A stretch of DNA of 13,060 nucleotides from JBBQXK01 sp038209775 (GCA_038209775.1 JBBQXK010000082.1:1-13060), one strand, 5' to 3'; shown: positions 1 through 6,851, numbered from the stretch's first letter. Notes: generated by a model from the letters alone, not told the origin. Translations and numbers: made by a program.

Positions 1-533
1 CCGTGGCGATCCAGAAGCTGCGCAAGATACGGCGTCAAAGGCAGATGCCCGTCATGCGCCCGCAAGGCGCGCGCCAGCAGCGCGCGGCCCAATGCGGCAC
101 CGCTGCCCTCATCCCCCAGCACCAGCCCCCAGCCGCCCACCTGCCGCACGTCCCGCCCCTCGACGATGGCAAAGACTGACCCCGTGCCGATGGCCGCCAC
201 GATCCCGTCCGACCCGGCCAGCGCCCCCAATGCCGCCGCCACAGCATCCGTCTCGATCCGCAGGCGGGTGAACGGCAGCGCAACAGCCAGCCGTGCCGAA
301 GCCCCGGCCATGTTGGCCCCCGCCAGCCCAAGGCCCACCGCCACGTCACCGGGCGCGGCACCCGCAACCTGAAGAGCGGTCATGATCGTGGACAGGATAT
401 TGTCGCGGGCGCGGTCGGGGTCTGACGCGATGTTTGCCGGCCCGCCTTCGGACCGGGCCAGAACCACCCCGTCCGGCCCGGCCAAAGCCGCCCGGCACCC
501 GGTGCCACCGCCATCAAGACCAAGATGAAACAT
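1..533 (-). CDS. BadF/BadG/BcrA/BcrD-family amino-sugar kinase (GlcNAc/MurNAc kinase-like), 3' end cut off
   Basis: This gene runs leftward off the window, so only the first 177 residues are present; the family is usually about 290-330 aa. It is an ASKHA-fold sugar kinase. Visible motifs are the phosphate-1 loop DGGGTGCR (residues 7-14), a TDA motif with Asp97 at the usual catalytic-base position, the phosphate-2 loop IGTGS (115-119) and the GGWGLVLGDEGSG block (133-145), which is typical of N-acetylglucosamine kinases. The ATG at 533 is supported by AAGGAG nine bases upstream and by the motif's usual place at the N-terminus. The gene is divergent from murQ and shares an operator region with it. 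A relative in Clostridium acetobutylicum, MurK, phosphorylates both MurNAc and GlcNAc and is encoded beside murQ, so I infer it makes MurNAc-6-phosphate for MurQ. A GlcNAc-only or glucosamine kinase cannot be excluded. The family call is firm; the substrate is inferred. Confidence 0.88.
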   Translation of the reverse strand, partial: MFHLGLDGGGTGCRAALAGPDGVVLARSEGGPANIASDPDRARDNILSTIMTALQVAGAAPGDVAVGLGLAGANMAGASARLAVALPFTRLRIETDAVAAALGALAGSDGIVAAIGTGSVFAIVEGRDVRQVGGWGLVLGDEGSGAALGRALLARALRAHDGHLPLTPYLAQLLDRH

Positions 534-626
534 GCCGCGAATCTCCTTCGCCGGTACAATACCAAAGAAATACCAGATGGGAAGCGTTTGCGTTGAAACC
601 GCCTTGGAGCCCGATAAAAGGCCCGA

Positions 627-648
627 AATTGTAAGGGGGTTTACAATT
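627..648. promoter_or_regulatory. Perfect inverted repeat, probable repressor operator shared by both divergent promoters
   Basis: The arms AATTGTAA (627-634) and TTACAATT (641-648) are perfect reverse complements separated by six bases, GGGGGT. The A/T-rich arms stand out in very G/C-rich DNA. The repeat overlaps the -10 box of the leftward kinase promoter and the -35 box of the likely rightward murQ promoter. That layout fits a dimeric repressor switching both transcription units. The regulator is not in the window. RpiR/MurR, LacI and GntR families are all plausible, and I do not recognise the motif as belonging to a specific protein. Confidence 0.65.
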
Positions 649-656
649 GGTATCAA
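628..656 (-). promoter_or_regulatory. Predicted sigma-70 promoter for the kinase gene
   Basis: Reading leftward, a -35 box TTGATA (656-651) is followed by a 17-base spacer and a -10 box TACAAT (633-628). Each matches the consensus at five of six positions. Transcription would start near 621, leaving a leader of about 88 bases before the ATG at 533. The -10 box lies inside the inverted repeat at 627-648, so a protein bound there should block it. Confidence 0.6.
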
Positions 657-667
657 TTTGGCATTAT
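640..667 (+). promoter_or_regulatory. Possible promoter for the murQ operon
   Basis: TTTACA (640-645) matches the -35 consensus at five of six positions. CATTAT (662-667), 16 bases on, matches the -10 at four of six. The start would fall near 674, giving a very short leader that contains the ribosome-binding site AAGGGGG (677-683). The -10 is weak and another spacing is possible, but no better candidate is visible before the ATG at 690. Confidence 0.45.
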
Positions 668-689
668 CACCAAACCAAGGGGGAATCGC

Positions 690-1574
690 ATGTCCGACCG
701 TCCGACCGAAGCTGTGCATCCGTCGTCAGCGGGGTTGCATGCCCTGCCTGCCGGGCAGGCACTGGCGCGGTTGCTGGCGGCACAGGCCGGGGCGGTGCAG
801 GCGCTGACGGCGGCCCTGCCGGCGCTTGAGGCGGCATCGGACGTGGCAGCACAGGCACTGCACGGCGGCGGCAGGCTGGCCTATGCGGGGGCGGGGTCGT
901 CGGGGCTGATGGCGCTGTCGGATGCGCTGGAACTGGCGGGCACCTTTGGCATCCCTCCGGCAAGCACGCCGGTGCTGTTCGCCGGTGGCGTGGCGGCACT
1001 GTTGCACATGACGGGCGGGGTCGAGGATGATCTGGGGCTGGCAGAGGCTGATTGCGCAAGGGTGACCTTCGGGCCGCAGGATGCGGTGATCTGCGTGTCG
1101 GCCTCGGGGTCGACGCCCTACACTCTGGCGGTGGCGCATGCGGCGCGGGCCGCAGGGGCGGCGGTGATCGGGATTGCGAATGTGCCGGATGGCGCGCTTT
1201 TGCGGGCGTCAACCCATCCGGTCCTGGTGGAAACCGGGGCGGAAGTGATCGCTGGGTCCACCCGCATGGGGGCTGCGACGGCGCAGAAGGTGGCGCTGAA
1301 CATGCTGTCGGTGCTGGTCGGTATCCGGCTGGGCGCGGTGCATGACGGGCATATGGTGGACGTGGTGGCCGACAATGCCAAGCTGCGCGACCGCGCGGCG
1401 CGGATCGTGGCGGCGATTGCGGGCACCGGCGAGGACGCCGCGCGCGACGCGCTGGCCGCGACCGGTGGCGTGGTCAAGACGGCGGTGCTGGTGGCGCGCG
1501 GGCTGACGCCCGAGGCGGCGCTGGCGGCGCTGGGACAAAGTGGCGGACATCTTGCGCCGCATCTGGAACACTAG
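690..1574 (+). CDS. murQ: N-acetylmuramic acid 6-phosphate etherase
   Basis: MurQ is a cytoplasmic enzyme that cleaves the D-lactyl ether of MurNAc-6-phosphate, giving GlcNAc-6-phosphate and D-lactate. The 294-aa length matches E. coli MurQ (298 aa). A SIS sugar-phosphate domain carries GAGSSG (67-72), SASGSTPYT (137-145), AGSTRMGAATAQK (188-200) and HMVDVVADN (221-229). Glu81, in the DALE...TFG motif, and Glu112, in GGVEDD, align with the catalytic Glu83 and Glu114 of the E. coli enzyme. AAGGGGG six bases before the ATG supports the start. It is the first gene of the plus-strand operon, with the binding-protein gene starting 45 bases after it. Cytoplasmic MurQ needs a phosphorylated substrate. 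No PTS gene is present here, so the divergent kinase is the natural supplier. The SIS domain also occurs in GlmS and in glucokinase regulatory protein, but the MurQ-specific motifs and both glutamates make this call strong. Confidence 0.92.
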   Translation: MSDRPTEAVHPSSAGLHALPAGQALARLLAAQAGAVQALTAALPALEAASDVAAQALHGGGRLAYAGAGSSGLMALSDALELAGTFGIPPASTPVLFAGGVAALLHMTGGVEDDLGLAEADCARVTFGPQDAVICVSASGSTPYTLAVAHAARAAGAAVIGIANVPDGALLRASTHPVLVETGAEVIAGSTRMGAATAQKVALNMLSVLVGIRLGAVHDGHMVDVVADNAKLRDRAARIVAAIAGTGEDAARDALAATGGVVKTAVLVARGLTPEAALAALGQSGGHLAPHLEH

Positions 1575-1585
1575 GCTTCACCAAG

Positions 1586-1600
1586 GGGCCGGAACGGCCC
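1586..1600 (+). other. Small intercistronic hairpin between murQ and the binding-protein gene
   Basis: GGGCCG (1586-1591) pairs with CGGCCC (1595-1600) around a three-base GAA loop. No T-run follows, so it is unlikely to terminate transcription. It lies eight bases before the AGGGAG ribosome-binding site (1608-1613) of the next gene. It may shield an mRNA end or simply reflect the base composition. Confidence 0.35.
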
Positions 1601-1619
1601 GCACAACAGGGAGACGACC

Positions 1620-2867
1620 ATGACACGCACGATCCGAAATGCCCTTCTGGCCAGCACGATGCTGACGGGGGCCGCACAGGCCGAAACCACGCTGACCATT
1701 GAAAGCTGGCGCAATGACGACCTGACCATCTGGCAGGACACCATCATTCCCGCGTTCGAGGCGCAGCACCCCGATATCAAGGTGGTCTTCGCCCCCTCCG
1801 CCCCGGCGGAATACAACGCCGCCCTGAACTCCAAGCTGGATGCGGGTTCGGCGGGCGACCTCATCACCTGCCGACCCTTCGACGCATCGCTGGCGCTTTA
1901 TGACGCCGGGCATCTGGCGGACCTGTCGGGGTTGGCGGCGATGGCCAACTTCTCTCCCGTCGCGAAATCCGCCTGGCAGACCGATGACGCCGCCGCCACC
2001 TTCTGCGTACCGATGGCGTCGGTTATCCACGGGTTCATCTACAACGCCGATGCCTTTGCAGCACTTGGAATCGCAGTGCCCACGACGCAGGACGAGTTCT
2101 TTGCGGCGCTGGACAAGATCAAGGCCGATGGCACCTACATCCCGATGGCGATGGGGACGAATGACCAGTGGGAAGCGGCCACCATGGGCTACAACAACAT
2201 CGGCCCGAACTACTGGAAGGGCGAAGAGGGACGTCTGGCGCTGATCAAGGGTGAGCAGAAGCTGACCGATGCCGACTGGGTGGCCCCGTTCGAAGAGCTT
2301 GCGCGCTGGAAGGACTATCTGGGCGACGGGTTCGAGGCTCAGACCTATCCCGACAGCCAGAACCTGTTCACGCTTGGCCGTGCCGCGATCTATCCCGCCG
2401 GTTCGTGGGAAATCAGCGGGTTCAATACGCAGGCGACGTTCAAGATGGGTGCCTTTGCGCCCCCCGTCAAAGCAGCCGGTGACACCTGCTACATCTCGGA
2501 CCACACCGACATCGCCATCGGCCTGAACGCGAAGTCGCCGAATGCCGAGGCCGGGAAGGTGTTCCTGGAATGGGTAGGCTCCCCCGAGTTCGCCACCATG
2601 TACGCCAACGCCCTGCCTGGGTTCTTCAGCCTCAACTCGACCCCGGTCGAGATGCAGGACCCCCTTGCACAGGAATTCGTGTCTTGGCGCGGCAAGTGCC
2701 AGTCGACGATCCGGTCTACCTATCAGATCCTGTCGCGCGGCACGCCGAACCTGGAGAACGAGACGTGGAATGCCTCGGCCAACGTGATCCGCGGGTCCGA
2801 GACGCCCGCGGATGCGGCCAAGCGGCTGCAGGACGGGCTGGCAAGCTGGTACGCGCCGCAGAAGTGA
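1620..2867 (+). CDS. ABC transporter sugar-binding protein (extracellular solute-binding protein family 1, CUT1)
   Basis: This is the periplasmic receptor of the importer encoded by the following genes. The 415-aa precursor has a Sec signal peptide: basic MTRTIR, a hydrophobic stretch, and probable cleavage after AQA at residue 21. The mature chain starts ETTLTIESWRNDD, the usual first strand of family 1 binding proteins. Length and aromatic-rich pattern fit family 1 oligosaccharide and sugar receptors. Four cysteines (84, 129, 290, 360) could form periplasmic disulfides. AGGGAG lies six bases before the ATG. Because it follows murQ and is divergent from an amino-sugar kinase, I infer it binds MurNAc, a MurNAc-containing sugar or a related lactyl-ether sugar. 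The sequence alone does not reveal the ligand. A G/C hairpin follows the stop. Confidence 0.88.
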   Translation: MTRTIRNALLASTMLTGAAQAETTLTIESWRNDDLTIWQDTIIPAFEAQHPDIKVVFAPSAPAEYNAALNSKLDAGSAGDLITCRPFDASLALYDAGHLADLSGLAAMANFSPVAKSAWQTDDAAATFCVPMASVIHGFIYNADAFAALGIAVPTTQDEFFAALDKIKADGTYIPMAMGTNDQWEAATMGYNNIGPNYWKGEEGRLALIKGEQKLTDADWVAPFEELARWKDYLGDGFEAQTYPDSQNLFTLGRAAIYPAGSWEISGFNTQATFKMGAFAPPVKAAGDTCYISDHTDIAIGLNAKSPNAEAGKVFLEWVGSPEFATMYANALPGFFSLNSTPVEMQDPLAQEFVSWRGKCQSTIRSTYQILSRGTPNLENETWNASANVIRGSETPADAAKRLQDGLASWYAPQK

Positions 2868-2888
2868 TCGCCGGTTGAGATCACGGGA

Positions 2889-2911
2889 CCGGGGGGCTGT
2901 CTGCCCCCCGG
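2889..2911 (+). other. Intercistronic hairpin after the binding-protein gene
   Basis: CCGGGGGGC (2889-2897) and GCCCCCCGG (2903-2911) form a perfect nine-base stem with a TGTCT loop. A C-run follows rather than a T-run, so it is a poor intrinsic terminator. Such hairpins often stabilise the upstream mRNA, which would favour more binding protein than permease. The stem forms the first half of the intergenic repeat described at 2889-2941. Confidence 0.6.
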
Positions 2912-2941
2912 ACCCCCCGAGGATACTTGGACAAAGATGAA
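2889..2941 (+). repeat. Rhodobacteraceae-type intergenic G/C-tract element, copy 1
   Basis: A G6/C6 hairpin is followed directly by a 28-base tail (2914-2941) with the pattern CCCCCG-x-GGA, then TT, then AAG-x-TGAA. A second tail at 6824-6851 matches it at 18 of 28 positions, and both sit in the same orientation at a gene's 3' side. I recall this hairpin-plus-tail element as frequent between genes in Rhodobacteraceae, but copy number cannot be judged from one window. The tail ends one base before the AGGGG ribosome-binding site (2942-2946) of the first permease gene. Confidence 0.65.
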
Positions 2942-2952
2942 AGGGGAAGAAC

Positions 2953-3870
2953 ATGGGCATCCGCAGACCTGTGCGGTGGCACATTGCCGTGTTTCTGGCC
3001 CCGGCGGTGCTGGTCTATACCGCCATCATGATCGTGCCCCTGTTCGGGACGCTGAACCTTGCGCTGTGGAACAAGGGCGACGGCGGGGCAGTTTTCGTGG
3101 GGTTGGCGAATTTCGTGACCCTGTTCGGCGATCCGCGATGGTCTGAGGCGTTCTGGAATGCGCTGGGGAACAACTGCTGGTTCTTTGTGGTGCATATGCT
3201 GGTGCAGAATCCCATCGGTATATTGCTGGCGGCGATCCTGTCGAACCCGCGCCTGCGGATGGCGGCGTTCTATCGCACCGCGATCTTTATCCCGACGGTA
3301 CTGAGCTTCGTTATCGTGGGGTTCGTGTGGAAGCTCATCCTGTCGCCGATCTGGGGGATTGCGCCGGGAATGCTGGATGCCGTGGGCCTCAAGGGGCTGT
3401 TCGCGCCGTGGCTGGGGCAGGAGTGGTCGGCGCTGACCACGCTGGCGCTGATCTCGGTCTGGCAGTTCGTGGGGATCCCGATGATGCTGATCTATGCAGC
3501 CCTTCTGTCGATCCCTGATGAGGTGCTGGAGGCGTCCGAGATGGACGGGATCACCGGGTGGAGCCAGTTCCGAAGGATCAAGCTGCCGCTGATCCTGCCG
3601 AGCATCGGGATCATCTCTATCCTGACATTCGTGGGTAATTTCAATGCGTTCGATCTGATTTATGTGTCGCAGGGTGCGCTTGCCGGGCCGAACTATGCGA
3701 CCGACATTCTGGGCACGTTCCTTTACCGCACCTTCTTTGGGTTCCAGTTGCAACTGGGTGATCCGCACATGGGGGCGGCGATTGCGACGGCGATGTTCGT
3801 GATCATTCTGGTGGGGGTCTGCGTGTACATTTTCGGCATCCAGACGCGGCTGCGCCGCTATCAGTTCTAG
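2953..3870 (+). CDS. ABC transporter permease, CUT1 family (MalF/UgpA-like)
   Basis: One of two inner-membrane channel subunits of the importer, 305 aa, within the usual 290-320 range. The N-terminus is basic (MGIRRPVRWH) and is followed by the first hydrophobic helix, HIAVFLAPAVLVYTAIMIV. Further membrane spans are visible throughout, giving about six. The cytoplasmic EAA loop that docks on the ATPase is at about residues 193-212 (EASEMDG...F..IKLPLILP) and is near canonical. GGGGAAG lies upstream of the ATG. The second permease begins nine bases after the stop, so the two form the expected heterodimer. The substrate follows that of the binding protein. Confidence 0.9.
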   Translation: MGIRRPVRWHIAVFLAPAVLVYTAIMIVPLFGTLNLALWNKGDGGAVFVGLANFVTLFGDPRWSEAFWNALGNNCWFFVVHMLVQNPIGILLAAILSNPRLRMAAFYRTAIFIPTVLSFVIVGFVWKLILSPIWGIAPGMLDAVGLKGLFAPWLGQEWSALTTLALISVWQFVGIPMMLIYAALLSIPDEVLEASEMDGITGWSQFRRIKLPLILPSIGIISILTFVGNFNAFDLIYVSQGALAGPNYATDILGTFLYRTFFGFQLQLGDPHMGAAIATAMFVIILVGVCVYIFGIQTRLRRYQF

Positions 3871-3879
3871 GGGGATATC

Positions 3880-4716
3880 ATGGCCGCCCGCACCCCCATT
3901 GGACGCAGCATTGCCGCCCATGCCGTGTTGCTGACCTATACCGTCATCGCGCTGTTCCCGGTGTTCGTGGTCATCATCAACAGCTTCAAAAGCCGCCGCG
4001 CGATCTTTGCCGATCCGCTGGCGCTGCCCACGCCGTCGAATTTCGACGCGGTGGGCTATGCGACGGTGCTGAAGCAGGGGGATTTCTTTCTGTACTTCCA
4101 GAACTCGATGATCGTGACGGTGGCCAGCCTGTTCTTCGTGCTCTTGTTCGGGGCGATGGCGGCGTTTGCGCTGTCGGAATACCGGTTCCGGGGGAACATG
4201 CTGTGGGGGTTGTATCTGGCGCTTGGCATCATGATCCCGATCAGGTTGGGGACGGTGGCGATCCTTGAGCTGATGGTGGCCTCGGGGCTGGTCAACACGC
4301 TGATGGCGCTGATCCTGGTCTATACGGCACAGGGGTTGCCGCTGGCCGTGTTCATATTGTCTGAGTTCATGCGGCAGGTGTCGGATGATCTGAAGAACGC
4401 AGGCCGCATCGACGGGTTGAGCGAGTACCGCATCTTTTTCGTGCTGGTGCTGCCCTTGGTGCGGCCGGCGATGGCGACGGTGGCGGTGTTTTCCATGATT
4501 CCGATCTGGAACGACCTTTGGTTCCCGCTGATCCTGGCGCCATCCGAGGAGGTCAAGACGATCACGCTGGGGTCGCAGGTGTTCATCGGGCAATTCGTGA
4601 CCAACTGGAACGCGGTGCTGGCGGCGCTATCGCTGGCGATCCTGCCGGTGCTGGTCTTGTACCTTATCTTCTCGCGCCAACTGATCCGGGGCATTACTGC
4701 AGGAGCCGTCAAATGA
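3880..4716 (+). CDS. ABC transporter permease, CUT1 family (MalG/UgpE-like)
   Basis: This is the second channel subunit, 278 aa, the normal length for MalG-type permeases. The first membrane helix is near residues 12-32 (AHAVLLTYTVIALFPVFVVII), followed by the INSFKS segment typical of MalG relatives. The EAA loop begins near residue 173 as NAGRIDG...LPLVRPAM, with Asn and Gly in place of the usual E-A-A start but the key Asp-Gly kept. GGGGGA in the short gap after the first permease is its ribosome-binding site. Its stop overlaps the next start in ATGA (4713-4716), so translation is probably coupled to the oxidoreductase gene. Confidence 0.9.
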   Translation: MAARTPIGRSIAAHAVLLTYTVIALFPVFVVIINSFKSRRAIFADPLALPTPSNFDAVGYATVLKQGDFFLYFQNSMIVTVASLFFVLLFGAMAAFALSEYRFRGNMLWGLYLALGIMIPIRLGTVAILELMVASGLVNTLMALILVYTAQGLPLAVFILSEFMRQVSDDLKNAGRIDGLSEYRIFFVLVLPLVRPAMATVAVFSMIPIWNDLWFPLILAPSEEVKTITLGSQVFIGQFVTNWNAVLAALSLAILPVLVLYLIFSRQLIRGITAGAVK

Positions 4717-5735
4717 TCCGTGTGCTGGTGGCCGGTCTGGGCAACATGGGGCGCAGCCATGCGCTGGCATACCACCATTATCCGGAGTTCGAGGTGGTGG
4801 GGCTGGTGAACCGTTCGGCGGTGGACCTGCCGGTGCAGTTGCAGGGCTATCCCGTGACGGCAGACTATGCCGAGGCTTTGGAGCGGCTGAAACCCGATCT
4901 GGTCTGTGTGGCAACCTATTCCGACAGCCATGCCGATTACGCCGTGGCTGCGATGGAGGCGGGGGCGCATGTCTTTGTCGAAAAGCCACTGGCGACCACA
5001 GTGGCCGATGCGCAAAGGGTGGCGGATTGCGCGGCGCGGACGGGGCGCAAGGTGGTGGTGGGGTATATCCTGCGGCATCACCCCAGTTGGCAGCGGCTGA
5101 TCGCCGAGGCGCGGGATATGGGCGGGCCCTATGTGTTCCGGCTCAACCTGAACCAGCAGTCATCAGGCCCAACGTGGGAGGTTCACAAGGCGCTGATGGC
5201 GACCACATCCCCCATCGTGGATTGCGGTGTGCATTATGTGGATGTGATGTGCCAGATCACCGATGCGGCCCCGGTCGAGGTGCGGGGGATGGGGCTGCGG
5301 CTGTCGGACGAGATTGCGGCGGACATGTACAACTACGGGCATTTTCAGGTGCTGTTCGCCGATGGATCGGTCGGGTGGTACGAGGCCGGATGGGGGCCGA
5401 TGATGTCGGACACCGCGTTCTTCGTGAAGGATGTGGTGTCGCCCAAGGGCGCGGTGTCGATACGGATGCCGGACAGTGCGCGGTCGGATGACATTGATAC
5501 GCATACGAAAACCTCGCTGTTGCGGGTGCATCGGGTGGGGCGGGACCGCGAGGATATCTCGATGGCTGACGAGCCGGGGCATCAGGAGTTGTGCAACCTG
5601 GAACAGGCGTTTGTCGCCCGGGCGATTGCCGGGGACATCGACCTGACGCGGCACCTGCGGGATGCGGTGCGGTCGCTGGCGGTGTGTCTGGCGGCGGATG
5701 AAAGCGTGCGTTCCGGTGTGCCGGTGAAACTGTGA
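4713..5735 (+). CDS. Gfo/Idh/MocA-family NAD(P)-dependent oxidoreductase
   Basis: This is a 340-aa cytoplasmic sugar oxidoreductase. The Rossmann nucleotide-binding motif GLGNMG lies at residues 8-13, the EKPLA motif with catalytic Lys91 at 90-94, and the substrate-domain motif DCGVHYVDVM at 170-179 supplies His174 and Asp177. The family oxidises or reduces sugars, inositols and amino sugars, and a few members (GH109) cleave glycosides by a redox mechanism. The open frame extends upstream to 4518, but the ATG at 4713 is the start. It overlaps the permease stop, follows AGGAG with proper spacing, and places the Rossmann loop at the N-terminus. Its position between permease and ATPase genes ties it to the imported sugar. 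The known MurNAc route needs no such enzyme, so its substrate is unknown and it may act on a sugar derivative or an anomeric lactone. Confidence 0.88.
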   Translation: MIRVLVAGLGNMGRSHALAYHHYPEFEVVGLVNRSAVDLPVQLQGYPVTADYAEALERLKPDLVCVATYSDSHADYAVAAMEAGAHVFVEKPLATTVADAQRVADCAARTGRKVVVGYILRHHPSWQRLIAEARDMGGPYVFRLNLNQQSSGPTWEVHKALMATTSPIVDCGVHYVDVMCQITDAAPVEVRGMGLRLSDEIAADMYNYGHFQVLFADGSVGWYEAGWGPMMSDTAFFVKDVVSPKGAVSIRMPDSARSDDIDTHTKTSLLRVHRVGRDREDISMADEPGHQELCNLEQAFVARAIAGDIDLTRHLRDAVRSLAVCLAADESVRSGVPVKL

Positions 5736-5746
5736 GGGGGGATGCC

Positions 5747-6745
5747 GTGGGCGCGTTGGTTCTGCGGGGGGTGACCAAGTCATTCGGGACCACGGATGTC
5801 ATCAAGGGCGTCGATCTGGAGGTGCAACCGGGCGAGTTCTGCGTGTTCGTGGGGCCGTCAGGGTGTGGGAAATCGACCCTGTTGCGCATCATCGCGGGGC
5901 TTGAGGATGCGAGCGGCGGCGACATCCTGCTGGAGGGCCGGCGTGTCAACGACGTGGCCCCGGCCAAGCGGGAACTGGCGATGGTGTTCCAGAGCTATGC
6001 CCTTTACCCGCACCTGACGGTGCGCGACAACATGGGGCTGGCGCTGAAACAGGCGGGCATGGACAAGGCCGCGATCGGGGCCGCGACCGACCGGGCAGCG
6101 GGGATGCTGTCGTTGCAGGCGCTGTTGGACCGCAGGCCAGCCGAGTTGTCGGGCGGGCAGCGGCAACGTGTGGCCATCGGGCGGGCCATCGTGCGGACAC
6201 CGAAGCTGTTTTTGTTCGACGAACCCCTGTCCAATCTGGACGCCGCCCTGCGGGTGGCGACACGGATCGAGATAGCGCGGCTGCACCGCGAGTTGGGGGC
6301 CACGATGATCTATGTGACCCACGATCAGGTTGAGGCGATGACGCTGGCCGACCGGATCGTGGTGTTGCGGGCGGGCAAGGTGGAACAGGTGGGCGCGCCG
6401 ATGGAACTGTACAACGACCCCGCGAATACCTTTGTGGCGGGTTTCATCGGCAGCCCGATGATGAACTTCCTGCGCGTGGGGGCGGTCGGGATGCGGGGCG
6501 AGACGCTGGGGATACGGCCCGAACATCTGGGCCTGTCACGGGATTCGGGCCAGATTGCGGGTGAAGTCAGCCATGTGGAAAAGCTGGGCGGCGAGACGCT
6601 AGTCTATGTGCGGGCCGAGCCGCATGGGTTGCTGACAGTGCGGCTGTTCGGCGAGCATGACCATGCGGTGGGGCAGGCGGTGCATCTGACGGTCGATGCG
6701 GGCCGGGCGTTTCATTTCGACAAGGATGGCAACCGGCTGCGGTAG
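5747..6745 (+). CDS. ABC transporter ATP-binding protein, CUT1 family (UgpC/MsmK/MalK-like)
   Basis: This ATPase drives the importer. From the GTG at 5747 it is 332 aa. It shows Walker A GPSGCGKST (36-44), Q-loop FQSYALYPHLTV (81-92), signature LSGGQRQR (134-141), Walker B LFLFDEP (154-160), a D-loop SNLD and switch His192. A C-terminal regulatory OB-like domain (about 235-332) begins around the IRPEHL motif, as in MalK and UgpC. An in-frame GTG at 5732 overlaps the upstream stop as GTGA. I prefer 5747 because GAGGGGGG (5734-5741) lies five bases before it. A nearby ATG at 5742 is out of frame. UgpC-type ATPases may serve several importers, so substrate specificity comes from the binding protein. 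It is the last gene of the plus-strand operon. Confidence 0.88.
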   Translation: MGALVLRGVTKSFGTTDVIKGVDLEVQPGEFCVFVGPSGCGKSTLLRIIAGLEDASGGDILLEGRRVNDVAPAKRELAMVFQSYALYPHLTVRDNMGLALKQAGMDKAAIGAATDRAAGMLSLQALLDRRPAELSGGQRQRVAIGRAIVRTPKLFLFDEPLSNLDAALRVATRIEIARLHRELGATMIYVTHDQVEAMTLADRIVVLRAGKVEQVGAPMELYNDPANTFVAGFIGSPMMNFLRVGAVGMRGETLGIRPEHLGLSRDSGQIAGEVSHVEKLGGETLVYVRAEPHGLLTVRLFGEHDHAVGQAVHLTVDAGRAFHFDKDGNRLR

Positions 6746-6761
6746 TGGAGGGGGCAGGACC

Positions 6762-6851
6762 GGGGGGTTTCACACCCCCCCATGCCACCGGTCTCTTGAA
6801 CCGGTGGCGTTCCCGGCGGCAAACCCCCGTGGAGTATTTATGCAAGGTGAA
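6762..6851 (+). repeat. Rhodobacteraceae-type intergenic G/C-tract element, copy 2
   Basis: GGGGGGT (6762-6768) pairs with ACCCCCC (6774-6780) around TTCAC. The CCCCCG-x-GGA...AAG-x-TGAA tail follows at 6824-6851. Unlike copy 1, hairpin and tail are separated by a second, unrelated stem-loop (6784-6808). The element fills most of the gap between the two converging operons. Confidence 0.6.
6784..6808. terminator. Stem-loop between convergent operons, possible bidirectional terminator
   Basis: GCCACCGGT (6784-6792) and ACCGGTGGC (6800-6808) form a perfect nine-base stem with a seven-base loop. It sits between the ATPase stop (6745) and the dhaL stop (6865), where both transcripts should end. 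No clear T-run follows on either strand, so it may be a Rho-assisted end or a stability element rather than a classic intrinsic terminator. Confidence 0.5.

Noticed and set aside
2889..2911. Intrinsic terminator after the CUT1 binding-protein gene
   Set aside because: The stem is followed by a C-run rather than a T-run, and the permease genes downstream have no separate promoter that I can see.
1578..2984. A 468-codon open frame on the minus strand opposite the CUT1 binding-protein gene
   Set aside because: Low-complexity, Gly/Arg-rich product with no recognisable motif; it mirrors a clear periplasmic binding protein.
2881..4593. A 570-codon open frame on the minus strand opposite the CUT1 permeases
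   Set aside because: The product is rich in His, Arg, Gln and Asp with no domain or membrane pattern, the usual look of an antisense shadow in high-GC DNA. The opposite strand has two clear permeases.
4518..4712. N-terminal extension of the oxidoreductase gene upstream of 4713
   Set aside because: It would overlap the permease gene by about 200 bases and put about 65 non-homologous residues before the Rossmann motif. The ATG at 4713 has AGGAG and an ATGA overlap.
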